Source of the DNA: Calidihabitans tengchongensis
GTDB taxonomy: Bacteria > Sysuimicrobiota > Sysuimicrobiia > Sysuimicrobiales > Kaftiobacteriaceae
Direction of reading: 5' to 3'
Assembly: GCA_031459615.1 (NCBI GenBank)
Contig: JAVKIE010000010.1
Span: 19,469-83,468 of the forward strand
DNA: 64,000 bases
Made by a program: the position numbers and the translations under genes. Shown one piece after another: positions 45,373 to 53,291 of the stretch (its first letter is position 1; every line of letters starts with the position of its first letter). The notes beneath the pieces are model-generated. The model saw nothing but the letters and a program-made list of their open reading frames with translations. It did no database searches and had not been told where the DNA came from.

Positions 45373-45834
45373 ATGATGCGGATCCGAGGACGGCGGATCT
45401 CCCCGTGGGCGGTCGCGGCCGCTGCCGCGGCGCTCGTGGTCGTGGCCGGCGCGCTGGCCTGGCGGACCGGGCCGGCGCTCAGCCAGTCGTTCACCATCGG
45501 CGTCGTGGACATGCAGCGGGCCCTCGACGCCCATCCGCGCAAGGCGGCGTCCGAGCGCGCGCTGCAGGAGTTCTTCCAGGCCAAGCAGCGCGAATTCCAG
45601 GCCCGCGCCCGCACCCTGACCCCGCTGCAGCGCCAGGAGCTGGACCGGCAGATGCAGCAGGAGTTCCTCCAGAAGCGCCAGGAGCTGCTGGGCGGGCTGG
45701 ACCGGGACATCCGCGCGGCGGTGGAAAAGGTCGGCCGCGAGCGGGGCATCAGCATCGTGCTGGACCGCAGCGTGGTCCTCTATGGCGGCGTCGACCTCAC
45801 CGACGCCGTCATCGCGGTCCTGACCGGAAAGTAG
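45373..45834 (+). CDS. OmpH/Skp family periplasmic chaperone (copy 1)
   Basis: 153 aa. N-terminal signal (WAVAAAAAALVVVAGALAW...ALSQS). Skp-type start IGVVDMQRALDAHPRKAASE, a helical hairpin (residues 60-115, KQREFQARARTLTPLQRQEL), and the closing strands GISIVLDRSVVLYGGVDLTDAVIAVL typical of OmpH. It binds unfolded outer-membrane proteins in the periplasm. First of three consecutive family members between bamA and lpxD. Confidence 0.9.
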   Translation: MMRIRGRRISPWAVAAAAAALVVVAGALAWRTGPALSQSFTIGVVDMQRALDAHPRKAASERALQEFFQAKQREFQARARTLTPLQRQELDRQMQQEFLQKRQELLGGLDRDIRAAVEKVGRERGISIVLDRSVVLYGGVDLTDAVIAVLTGK

Positions 45835-46929
45835 ATGACGGTCGGCCTGCGGCGGTGGCTGGCGGCGGGGGCCGTCGCCCTGGCGGCCGGCGGCTGCCGG
45901 GCGCGCCCGGCCGCGACTCCGCCTCCGCCGCCCGCGCCGGTGGAGACCCGGGTGGGCGTCGTGGATCTGGAGGCGGCGGCCCGCGCCCACCCCCTCTGGC
46001 CGGAACTGGACGCCGTCCGGCGCCAGCAGGAGGTGGTCGAGGCGCAGCTGGCGCAGATCCTCCCGCCGGCGCCGGTGCCCGTGGCGGATCTCCAGCGGAC
46101 GCTGGATGAGGAGGCCCACCGCCTGCAGGCGGACCTGGAGCGGGAGATGGCCTTGCTGCGCCAGGACGCCCAGCGGCGCCTGGAGGCGTTTGCCGAGTCG
46201 GTGCGCCGGGAGCACGAGGCCCGGCTGGAGGCCCTGCGGGCGCAGCTGCAGGAGGAGGGGTCCCGGACGCTGGCAGCCCGCCAGCAGCAGATGCAGGAGG
46301 AGTTCCGCCGGACCGAGCAGGCGATCCGGGACGAGTACCGCTATCCGCTGCTGAACCTCCGGCTGCGGGCCGAGGTGGCGGGTCTGCGGTCGGAGGAGGA
46401 GGCCCAGGAGTTGCAGCGGCAGGCCCAGGCCCTCCAGGAAGAGCGGGAGGAGCGCATCCGCGCCGCCGCCGAGGAAGCCGACCGCGCGTTTGCCGAGTTC
46501 CGGCGGACCGTGGAGGCCGACATCAACGCCCGGCTGGCCCAGGCCCAGGAACAGCTGCAGGCCGACGGCCGGCGCCGGTTGCAGCTGCGGGAGCAGGAGC
46601 TGCAGGCGGAACTGGCCCGGGAAGGCCAGCGCCGTCAGCGCCAGCTGCAGGAGCGGCTGGAGGAACGGCGCCAGAGGCTGCTGCAGGCGGCGCAGGCCCA
46701 GCAGGCGCGGATCGAGCAGGCCTACCGCGCGCAGGTGGCGCAGCTGCGGGCACAGCTGCAGGCCCTGCGGGAGCGGCGGGCCCGACTGGAAGAGAGTATC
46801 GTCGCCGAGGTGAAGGTGGAGGCGGCCGTGGTGGCCCAGTCCCGCGGGCTGGACGTGATCCTGACCCGCTACATCGCCAACCTCTCCGCCGAGGACGTGA
46901 CCGCCGACGTGGCCGCCCGGCTGAAGTGA
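45835..46929 (+). CDS. Long coiled-coil OmpH/Skp-like lipoprotein (copy 2)
   Basis: 364 aa, ATG immediately after the previous stop. Lipobox AVALAAGGC (Cys near residue 21), then an OmpH-like start VGVVDLEAAARAHPLWPELD, about 240 residues of Arg/Glu/Gln-rich coiled coil (residues 85-320) and the OmpH-type end VVAQSRGLDVILTRYIANLSAEDVTADVAARL. More than twice normal Skp length, and lipid-anchored rather than soluble. Likely a membrane-tethered chaperone or spacer; exact role unknown. Confidence 0.75.
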   Translation: MTVGLRRWLAAGAVALAAGGCRARPAATPPPPPAPVETRVGVVDLEAAARAHPLWPELDAVRRQQEVVEAQLAQILPPAPVPVADLQRTLDEEAHRLQADLEREMALLRQDAQRRLEAFAESVRREHEARLEALRAQLQEEGSRTLAARQQQMQEEFRRTEQAIRDEYRYPLLNLRLRAEVAGLRSEEEAQELQRQAQALQEEREERIRAAAEEADRAFAEFRRTVEADINARLAQAQEQLQADGRRRLQLREQELQAELAREGQRRQRQLQERLEERRQRLLQAAQAQQARIEQAYRAQVAQLRAQLQALRERRARLEESIVAEVKVEAAVVAQSRGLDVILTRYIANLSAEDVTADVAARLK

Positions 46930-47333
46930 TGACCTCGCGGCGTGTCCTCCCCATCCTCCTGGCGCTGGCGGCTCTGGCGCTGCCCGGCTGCTCTCCCCGG
47001 GTCGGGGTGGTGGACTCCCACCGGGTGCTGAACGAGAGCGTGCTGGCCCTGTCCTTCCAGAAGCAGCTGGACGACCGGGAAAAGGCCATGGTGGCCGACC
47101 TGCAGCTGCTGCGCGGCCAGCTCAGCCCCGAAGATCTGGAGGCCCGCCGCCAGACGTACCTGCGGGAGCTGGCCGCCCTGCGGGCCGATCTGGAGCGCCG
47201 GCTGAATGAGCGGGTCCGGCAGGCCGCCGCCGACGTGGCGCGCCGGCGCCGCCTGCAGGTGATCCTGGTCAAGGACGCCACGCGGTGGGGCGGGGTGGAC
47301 GTCACCGACGAGGTCATCGCGCGATTGAAGTGA
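46929..47333 (+). CDS. OmpH/Skp-like lipoprotein (copy 3)
   Basis: 134 aa from ATG 46929, overlapping the upstream TGA (TGATG); GTG 46926 is in frame. Lipobox LAALALPGC (Cys near residue 20), VGVVDSHRVLNESVLALSFQ, a helical arm (LQLLRGQLSPEDLEARRQTY...) and the OmpH end LQVILVKDATRWGGVDVTDEVIARL. A compact Skp tethered to a membrane. Coupled translation with copy 2 suggests fixed stoichiometry. Confidence 0.82.
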   Translation: MTSRRVLPILLALAALALPGCSPRVGVVDSHRVLNESVLALSFQKQLDDREKAMVADLQLLRGQLSPEDLEARRQTYLRELAALRADLERRLNERVRQAAADVARRRRLQVILVKDATRWGGVDVTDEVIARLK

Positions 47334-47361
47334 TGGTCCCGATTGGCGCGGGAAGACGTCC

Positions 47362-48360
47362 GTGAAGCTGCAGGACCTGGCAACGGCCATTGGCGCCGTC
47401 CTGGACGGCGACGGAACCGTGGAGGTCACGGCGGTGGCGGAGCCCGACCGGGCCGCCCCCGGCTCTCTGGTCATGGTGCGCGACGCGCGGCGGATTCCCG
47501 ACGCCGAGCGCGGGCCGGCCGCCGCGCTGCTGGTGCCCCTGGACGCGCCGCCCTGCCGCAAGCCGGCCCTGCGGGCGCCCGATCCCCGACTGGCCCTGGC
47601 GCGGGCGCTGGCCGTCCTCCACCCCGCACCGCGCCCCCCGGCCGGGGTGCATCCCACCGCCCGGGTGGCGGCCTCCGCCCGCCTGGGGGAGGGCGTCTCC
47701 CTGGGGGCCTACTGCGTGGTGGGCGAGGGCACGGTCCTGGCCGACCGGGTGGTGGTGATGGACGGCTGCGTCCTGGGCCGGCAGGTGTCCGTGGGGGAGG
47801 ACAGCGTGCTGTACCCCGGGGTGGTGGTCTACGACCGGACCGTCATCGGGCGCCGCGTGATCCTCCACGCCGGAGCGGTCATCGGCGCCGACGGGTTCGG
47901 CTACGCCTCCAGCGGCGCCGACCACGTGAAGATTCCCCACATCGGGCGCGTGGTGATCGAGGACGACGTGGAGATCGGCGCCAACACCACCGTGGACCGG
48001 GCCACCCTGGGCGAGACGCGCATCGGCGCCGGCACCAAGGTGGACAACCTGGTGCAGATCGCCCACAACGTCGTCATCGGCCGGGGCGTGCTGATCGCGG
48101 GCCAGACCGGCATCTCGGGCAGCGTGACCATCGGCGACGGGGCGGTCCTGGCCGGCCAGGTGGGCGTGCGGGACCACGTGCGGATCGGGGAGCGGGCGGT
48201 GGTCCTGGCCCGCGCCGTGGTGACCCGCGACGTCCCCCCGGGGACGGTGGTCTCCGGGGACCCGGCCCGCCCCCACCGGGAGCACCTGCGGGTGCAGGCC
48301 GCCCTGCGCCGCCTGGCCGCAGGCGGCCGGGCCGGCCAGGGCGAAGATGCCGGTGAGTGA
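47362..48360 (+). CDS. lpxD: LpxD, UDP-3-O-acyl-glucosamine N-acyltransferase
   Basis: 332 aa from GTG 47362. N-terminal uridine-binding domain (residues 1-100, KLQDLATAIGAVLDGDG) and a left-handed beta-helix of hexapeptide repeats (VHPTARVAASARLGEGVSLG onward) with the active-site region IGADGFGYASSGADHVKIPH and the catalytic His in VQIAHNVVIG. Third step of lipid A synthesis. It follows the skp genes, as in many Gram-negatives. Its end overlaps lpxC by 14 bp. Confidence 0.95.
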   Translation: MKLQDLATAIGAVLDGDGTVEVTAVAEPDRAAPGSLVMVRDARRIPDAERGPAAALLVPLDAPPCRKPALRAPDPRLALARALAVLHPAPRPPAGVHPTARVAASARLGEGVSLGAYCVVGEGTVLADRVVVMDGCVLGRQVSVGEDSVLYPGVVVYDRTVIGRRVILHAGAVIGADGFGYASSGADHVKIPHIGRVVIEDDVEIGANTTVDRATLGETRIGAGTKVDNLVQIAHNVVIGRGVLIAGQTGISGSVTIGDGAVLAGQVGVRDHVRIGERAVVLARAVVTRDVPPGTVVSGDPARPHREHLRVQAALRRLAAGGRAGQGEDAGE

Positions 48361-49255
48361 TCCCAACGCGCCGGCGTGTCACCGGCCCGGCGTCTCCTCC
48401 ATGTGGCACCCGACCCAGCGGACCGTTGCGCGTCCTGTGGATCTGTCCGGTGTCGGCATCCACACCGGGCAGGCCGTCCGCCTGCGGCTGCATCCGGCGC
48501 CGCCGGGGACGGGAGTGGTCTTCCGGCGCGTGGACGCGTCCGCCGAAGCCATCCCGGTGCGCCCGCACGCGGTCAGCGACGCCCATCGGGGCGTGACCCT
48601 GGGCCGGGGCGTGACGGTGCGCACCGTGGAGCACCTGCTGGCGGCGGCCGCCGGGGTGGGGGTCGCCAACCTCCTGGTCGAATTGGACGGCCCGGAGCTG
48701 CCGATCCTGGACGGCAGCGCGGCCCCGTTCGTCAGCGCGCTCCGGGAGGCGGGCGTGGTAGACCAGGGAGCGCCGTGGCCGTCGGTGGCGGTCTCCGATC
48801 CCGTGTGGGTCGGCGGGGAGGGTGCCTGGGTGCTGGTCCTGCCGGCGCCGCGCTTCCGCGCCACCTACGCGGTCGTGTTGCGGGAGCCTCTGGGAGTTCA
48901 GGTGGTGGACTTCGACCCCCAGGCTGCGGACTTCGCCGCCGAGATCGCCCCGGCGCGGACCTGGGGGTATGCGGACGACCTGCCCGAGCTGCACGCCGCC
49001 GGCCTGGGGCGGGGGGTGGCGGCCGACAACGTGCTGGCGCTGGGCCCTGCGGGGTATCTGACGCCCCCGCGGTGGGCCGACGAGCCGGCCCGCCACAAGG
49101 TCGTGGACCTGATCGGGGACCTGGCCCTGCTGGGCCGCCCGCTGCGCGCCCACGTGATCGCCTGCGGGGCCGGCCACGCCCTGCACGTGGAGGCGGCGCG
49201 GCGGCTGTGGGAGCAGATGACGCCTCAATCTGCCCGATCTACCCCATCCCCATGA
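48347..49255 (+). CDS. lpxC: LpxC, UDP-3-O-acyl-GlcNAc deacetylase
   Basis: 302 aa from ATG 48347; the ATG at 48401 (MWHPTQRTVARPV) would remove a non-conserved 18-residue start. Zinc enzyme, committed step of lipid A synthesis. Marks: RPVDLSGVGIHTGQAVRLRL, TVEHLLAAAAGVGV (zinc His), ELPILDGSAAPFV, ARTWGYADDL, DEPARHKVVDLIGDLALLG (zinc His and Asp) and the catalytic His in GAGHALHVE. Normal length, monofunctional (not fused to fabZ). Confidence 0.95.
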   Translation: MPVSDPNAPACHRPGVSSMWHPTQRTVARPVDLSGVGIHTGQAVRLRLHPAPPGTGVVFRRVDASAEAIPVRPHAVSDAHRGVTLGRGVTVRTVEHLLAAAAGVGVANLLVELDGPELPILDGSAAPFVSALREAGVVDQGAPWPSVAVSDPVWVGGEGAWVLVLPAPRFRATYAVVLREPLGVQVVDFDPQAADFAAEIAPARTWGYADDLPELHAAGLGRGVAADNVLALGPAGYLTPPRWADEPARHKVVDLIGDLALLGRPLRAHVIACGAGHALHVEAARRLWEQMTPQSARSTPSP

Positions 49256-49321
49256 CAATTGGGAAGATCGCGCAGATCGGGTAGATTGGGTAGATTGAGT
49301 AGATCCAGTGGAGGCTGACCG
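49256..49321 (+). repeat. AGATTGGGT short repeats before fabZ
   Basis: Gap with cgcagatcgggtagattggg and tagattgagtagatcc, a roughly 9-10-bp period, partly inverted relative to ATCTGCCCGATCTACCCC at the lpxC end (49230-49247). A fourth low-complexity family in the window. Confidence 0.6.
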
Positions 49322-49765
49322 ATGGTCCTGGACCAGGCGCAGATCATGGCCATCATTCCCCACCGGCCGCCGTTCCTGTTCGTGGACCGCATCACCGAGA
49401 TCGGCGAGGACCGCATCGTCGGGGAGAAAGACCTGACCGGAGACGAGTGGTTCTTTGCCGGCCACTTTCCCGGCGCGCCGGTGATGCCCGGGGTCCTGAT
49501 CATCGAGGCCATCGCCCAGACCGGCGCCTGCCTGGCCCTGCGGGCGCCCCAGTTCTGGGGCCGGATCCCCTACTTCGCGGCCCTGGACAAGGTGCGCTTC
49601 CGCCGCCCGGTGACGCCCGGCACGCGGCTGGTCATGGAGTGCACCCTGCGCTGGATGCGGGGGCGGGTGGGACGGGTGGACGGCCGCGCGCTGGTGGACG
49701 GCGAGGTGGTGGCCGAAGGGGAGTTCACCTTTGCCGTGGCCGATCGGGCGGGCGAGACGCCATGA
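49322..49765 (+). CDS. fabZ: FabZ, 3-hydroxyacyl-ACP dehydratase
   Basis: 147 aa. Hot-dog fold: IMAIIPHRPPFLFVDRI, the catalytic His in AGHFPGAPVMPGVLIIEAIAQ (with the Glu), and DKVRFRRPVTPGTRL. Dehydrates 3-hydroxyacyl-ACP for fatty acid synthesis and so competes with LpxA for hydroxyacyl-ACP; the lpxC-fabZ-lpxA order is classic. Overlaps lpxA by 4 bp. Confidence 0.96.
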   Translation: MVLDQAQIMAIIPHRPPFLFVDRITEIGEDRIVGEKDLTGDEWFFAGHFPGAPVMPGVLIIEAIAQTGACLALRAPQFWGRIPYFAALDKVRFRRPVTPGTRLVMECTLRWMRGRVGRVDGRALVDGEVVAEGEFTFAVADRAGETP

Positions 49766-50586
49766 GTGGCGAGGCCAACCGGCCGCCGCCCGGCATCCAC
49801 CCCACCGCGGTGGTGCATCCCGGCGCCCGCCTGGGGCGGGATGTGGCGGTGGGCCCCTACGCGGTGGTGGAAGACGGCGCCGTGGTCGGCGACCGGACCG
49901 TGGTGGGGGCGCACTGCGTCATCCGCCGCGGGGTGACTCTGGGCGAGGACAACCGGCTGAGCGTGGGGGTGGTCCTGGGCGAAGACCCCCAGCACCGCCG
50001 CTACGCCGGCGAGGTCAGCTTCGTGCGGATCGGCAACCGCAACATCCTGCGGGAGTACGTGACCGTCAACCGGGCCTACGGCGAAGGGCAGGCCACCGAG
50101 ATCGGCGACGACAACTACCTGATGTCCTACGTCCACATCGGCCACAACTGCGTCATCCGCAACCACGTGATCCTCACCAGCGGCACCAAGCTGGCCGGCC
50201 ACGCCCTGGTGGACGACCAGGCCAACCTGGGGGGCCAGGTGGGCGTGCACCAGTTCGTGCGCATCGGGCGGCTGGTGATGATCGGGGGAGGGTCGGTGGT
50301 CCGCCAGGACGTGCCGCCCTTCATCCTGGCGTTCGGGCTGCCGGCCCGCGCCTACGGCCCCAACACCGTGGGACTCTCCCGGGCCGGCGTTCCCCCCGTG
50401 CACCGCACCATGATCAAGCGGGCGTTCATGCTCCTGTACCGCTCGGGGCTGGCCCTGCCCACGGCCCTGGGGCGGGTGGAGGCGGAACTGGGCGACGATC
50501 CCTACGTGCGGGAGATGGTGGAGTTCATCCGCGCCAGTTCCGACCGCGGGATCGTGCGGGGGGCGCGCGACGGCGATGGCCCCTGA
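49762..50586 (+). CDS. lpxA: LpxA, UDP-GlcNAc acyltransferase
   Basis: 274 aa from ATG 49762 (ATGA overlap). Beta-helix hexapeptide domain (IHPTAVVHPGARLGRDVAVG...), the catalytic His in YVHIGHNCVIRNHVI, and NYLMSYVHIGHNC in the expected order. C-terminal helical domain (HRTMIKRAFMLLYRSGLALP) contacts substrate. First step of lipid A synthesis, using UDP-GlcNAc made by GlmU (29004). Its end overlaps lpxI by 11 bp. Confidence 0.96.
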   Translation: MSGEANRPPPGIHPTAVVHPGARLGRDVAVGPYAVVEDGAVVGDRTVVGAHCVIRRGVTLGEDNRLSVGVVLGEDPQHRRYAGEVSFVRIGNRNILREYVTVNRAYGEGQATEIGDDNYLMSYVHIGHNCVIRNHVILTSGTKLAGHALVDDQANLGGQVGVHQFVRIGRLVMIGGGSVVRQDVPPFILAFGLPARAYGPNTVGLSRAGVPPVHRTMIKRAFMLLYRSGLALPTALGRVEAELGDDPYVREMVEFIRASSDRGIVRGARDGDGP

Positions 50587-51406
50587 GCCGGCCGTCGGCC
50601 TGCTGGCCGGATCCGGGCGGCTGCCGGTGATTCTGGCCCGCGCCATCAAGGGGCGGGGGCACTCGGTGGTGTGCCTCGCGCTGGAGGGAGCCGACGCCGC
50701 GCTGGCGTCGGTGGCCGATCACGTCCATCCGGTGGATTTCGGACAGGTGGAGCAGGTCCTGGCGGTGCTGGGCCGGTACGGCGCCGACCGGCTGGTCCTG
50801 GCGGGCGGCGTCCCCCGCGCCGCCCTGCTGCGGCCGGGCGACGGCCTCTTTGCCCGGTGGATGGCGGAGGCCGCCGACCGCCGGGACCACCCCCTGTTCC
50901 TCCACGTGGCGGCGCGCCTGGAGGCCGCCGGCGTCCGGGTGGTCGGCCCCCTGGAGTTCGCGCCGGACCTGGCGGCCCCCGAGGGGGTGCTGACCCGCCG
51001 CCGGCCGTCGGCGGAACAGTGGGAGGACATCCGGACCGGGATCGCCGTGGCCCGGGCGCTGGCCGACCTGGACGTGGGGCAGACGGTGGTGCTCCGGCGG
51101 GGGGTCATCCTGGCCGCGGAAGCCGCCGAGGGAACGGACATCGCCGTCCGGCGGGGCGCCGCTCTGGCGGAGGGGGTCGTGGTGGTCAAGGCCGCCCGGT
51201 CCCGCCAGGATCCGCGCTTTGACCTCCCGACGGTGGGGCCCGACACCGCGGCGCTGCTGGCGCAGGTCCGCGCCGCCGTCCTGGCGGTGGAGGCGCGCCG
51301 GACGCTGCTGCTGGACCGGGAGGAGACGGTCCGCATCGCCGACGCCGCCGGCCTGGCGGTGGTCGGCGTTCCCGGACCAGAACGTCCGGGGCATGGCGGA
51401 GGGTGA
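50576..51406 (+). CDS. lpxI: LpxI, UDP-2,3-diacylglucosamine pyrophosphatase
   Basis: 276 aa from ATG 50576. DUF1009/LpxI family: PAVGLLAGSGRLPVILARAIK at the start and the C-terminal catalytic domain with GQTVVLRRGVILAAEAAEGTD, VVVKAARSRQDPRFDLPTVG and AVEARRTLLLDREETVRIAD. Hydrolyses UDP-diacylglucosamine to lipid X, replacing LpxH. It sits between lpxA and lpxB, the usual place in organisms that lack lpxH. Confidence 0.94.
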   Translation: MAPEPAVGLLAGSGRLPVILARAIKGRGHSVVCLALEGADAALASVADHVHPVDFGQVEQVLAVLGRYGADRLVLAGGVPRAALLRPGDGLFARWMAEAADRRDHPLFLHVAARLEAAGVRVVGPLEFAPDLAAPEGVLTRRRPSAEQWEDIRTGIAVARALADLDVGQTVVLRRGVILAAEAAEGTDIAVRRGAALAEGVVVVKAARSRQDPRFDLPTVGPDTAALLAQVRAAVLAVEARRTLLLDREETVRIADAAGLAVVGVPGPERPGHGGG

Positions 51407-51415
51407 CGGGCGCCG

Positions 51416-52588
51416 GTGACGCACCGCGACCCTGATGCCGTCCCCGACGGCGCCGCGGGTTCGGGCCCCCGGATCTTCTTCGTGGCCGGCGAAGTCTCCG
51501 GCGACATCGCCGCCGCCGCCGTCGCCGCCGAACTCAGGCACCTGGAGCCCTCCGCGGACCTCGTGGGGGTGGGGGGTCCCCGCATGGCGCGGGCGGGGGT
51601 GCGGATCCTGGCCGACAGCACCGGCTGGAGCGCCATCGGCCACCTGGACCCCCTGCTGCACCTGCCGACGCACCTGCGGCGGCTGGTGTGGGTGGAGCGG
51701 ACGATCCGCCGGCACGCCCCCGCGCTGCTGGTCCTGGTGGACTTCGCCGCCTTCAACCTGCGCCTGGCGGAACGGCTGGCCCGGGCCGTGCCCACGGTCT
51801 ACTACGTGCCCCCTCTGGTCTCCGTCCGGCGGGGGCAGAGGGCGCGGAAGGTCGCCCGGCTGCCCGTGCGCCTGCTGGTGACGCTTCCCCCCGAGGCGGA
51901 TGCCTACCGCGCCGCGGGTGCCGACGCCGTCTTCGTGGGGCATCCGGCGGTGGACCTCGTGGTTCCGGGCCGCGAGACCGCGCGGCGGGCGGCCGGGATC
52001 CCCGCGCACGTGCCGGTGGTGGGGCTGCTGCCCGGAAGCCGGCCGCAGGAAGTCCGGGCGCACCTGCCGGTCCTGCTGGAGGCGGCCCGACGCGTGGGCC
52101 GGGCGGCCGGGGATGTCTGGTGGGTGCTGCCCGTGCCGGCCGCCGAGCTACGCTCTGTGGTCCTGCCGGCGGTGCGCGCGGCGCCGGTGGCCGTTCGGGT
52201 GGTGGACGACGGCCCCACGGCGATGGCCATGGCGGACGCGCTGGTGGTGGCGACGGGCACGGCCACCCTGGAGGCGGCCGTCCTGGGGGTGCCCATGGTG
52301 GCCGTGTACCGGCTGCCGTGGATCAGCTGGCAGATCGCGCGCCGGATCGTCAGCGCGCGCTATGCGGCGCTCCCCAACATCCTGGCCGGCAGGCCGGTCG
52401 TGCCCGAGCTGCTGCAGGACCGCATGACGCCGGATGCGGTGGCCGGTGCCGTGGTCGCGCTGCTGCGGGATCCTCAGCGCCGGGAGCGGATGCAGCGCGA
52501 GCTGCGGGAGGTGGCCGCAGGCCTGGGCCCGCCGGGGGTGTCGCGGCGGGCGGCGCAGGAAGTGGTGGCCGCCCTGCGGCGGTCGTAA
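51416..52588 (+). CDS. lpxB: LpxB, lipid A disaccharide synthase
   Basis: 390 aa from GTG 51416. GT-B fold family 19: IFFVAGEVSGDIAAAAVAAEL, VGVGGPRMARAGVRIL, LVLVDFAAFNLRLAERL, LLPGSRPQEVRAHLPVL, and the C-terminal VATGTATLEAAVLGVPMVAVYR. The loop usually reading SPxVWAWxxxR is here VPPLVSVRRGQRARKVARL, so it lacks the WAW signature. Joins lipid X to UDP-diacylglucosamine. Position after lpxI makes the call firm. Confidence 0.92.
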   Translation: MTHRDPDAVPDGAAGSGPRIFFVAGEVSGDIAAAAVAAELRHLEPSADLVGVGGPRMARAGVRILADSTGWSAIGHLDPLLHLPTHLRRLVWVERTIRRHAPALLVLVDFAAFNLRLAERLARAVPTVYYVPPLVSVRRGQRARKVARLPVRLLVTLPPEADAYRAAGADAVFVGHPAVDLVVPGRETARRAAGIPAHVPVVGLLPGSRPQEVRAHLPVLLEAARRVGRAAGDVWWVLPVPAAELRSVVLPAVRAAPVAVRVVDDGPTAMAMADALVVATGTATLEAAVLGVPMVAVYRLPWISWQIARRIVSARYAALPNILAGRPVVPELLQDRMTPDAVAGAVVALLRDPQRRERMQRELREVAAGLGPPGVSRRAAQEVVAALRRS

Positions 52589-52600
52589 GATGAGAGGGCG

Positions 52601-53212
52601 GTGACCTGGTTCCCCTTTCGCACGGCCGGGATGCCGGTGTCCAGACGCGCGGCGGCGGTCGTGGCGTCGGCGGCGCTGGTTGCCCTGGCGGTCTGGCGGT
52701 GGACCGCCGGCCCTCCGCCGGGTCCTCCCGCCGTCCCGGGAGCGGTGTCTCCGGCGGTCCCCTCCGGAACTCCGGCGTCGCCCTCTCCCCTCCTGGAGGT
52801 GCAGGGATCGCGCCTGGTGGGGTCGGATGAGGCCGGCCGCCGGCTGTGGGATCTGGAGGCGGACAGCCTGCGGGTGGACCGCCAGAGGCGGACGGTGGAC
52901 GTGATCGGGCCTCGGGGCCGGTGGTACGCGGGCAGGACCGTGGCGGCGGTCTTCGAGGCGCCCCGGGGCCGCTACCTGGCCGATGGAGGCGTCATCGAAC
53001 TGGAGGGGGGCGTCACCGCCACCTCCGCCGACGGGCGGACGGTTCGGGCCCGGCAGATCCGGTGGGACATCCGCCGCGGAGGGGTGGAGGCCCGGGGCGA
53101 CGTGGTGCTGCGCCAGCCGGGCGCGGTCCTCCGCGCCGACACCTTGCGCGGCGACGCCGCCCTGACCACGGTGATCCTGGAGGGGCGCGTCATGGTTGAC
53201 ATCGGGCGGTGA
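52601..53212 (+). CDS. lptC: LptC, LPS export protein
   Basis: 203 aa from GTG 52601 (alternative ATG 52631). One N-terminal membrane anchor (RRAAAVVASAALVALAVWRW, about 15-34), a Pro-rich spacer and a periplasmic beta-jellyroll (LLEVQGSRLVGSDEAGRRLW onward, about 65-203) with the OstA-like repeat ADGGVIELEGGVTATSADGR. It passes LPS from LptBF(G) to LptA. The stop lies at the edge of a heptamer repeat array. Confidence 0.85.
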   Translation: MTWFPFRTAGMPVSRRAAAVVASAALVALAVWRWTAGPPPGPPAVPGAVSPAVPSGTPASPSPLLEVQGSRLVGSDEAGRRLWDLEADSLRVDRQRRTVDVIGPRGRWYAGRTVAAVFEAPRGRYLADGGVIELEGGVTATSADGRTVRARQIRWDIRRGGVEARGDVVLRQPGAVLRADTLRGDAALTTVILEGRVMVDIGR

Positions 53213-53262
53213 AAAAGGGAAAAGGGAAAAGGGTAAAGGGAAAAGGGTGAAGAGCGAAGAGA
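53211..53262 (+). repeat. GGGAAAA heptamer tract F (left arm)
   Basis: Begins at the lptC stop: gaaaaagggaaaagggaaaa... then GTGAAGAGCGAAGAGAACAAG. The inner motif GCGAAGAGAACAA resembles GCGAAGAACAA (minus strand, 62281-62296) in the element at 61826-62350. It faces tract F' in inverted orientation. Confidence 0.85.
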
Positions 53263-53291
53263 ACAAGTTCAGGACATACAGGCGGGGATGT

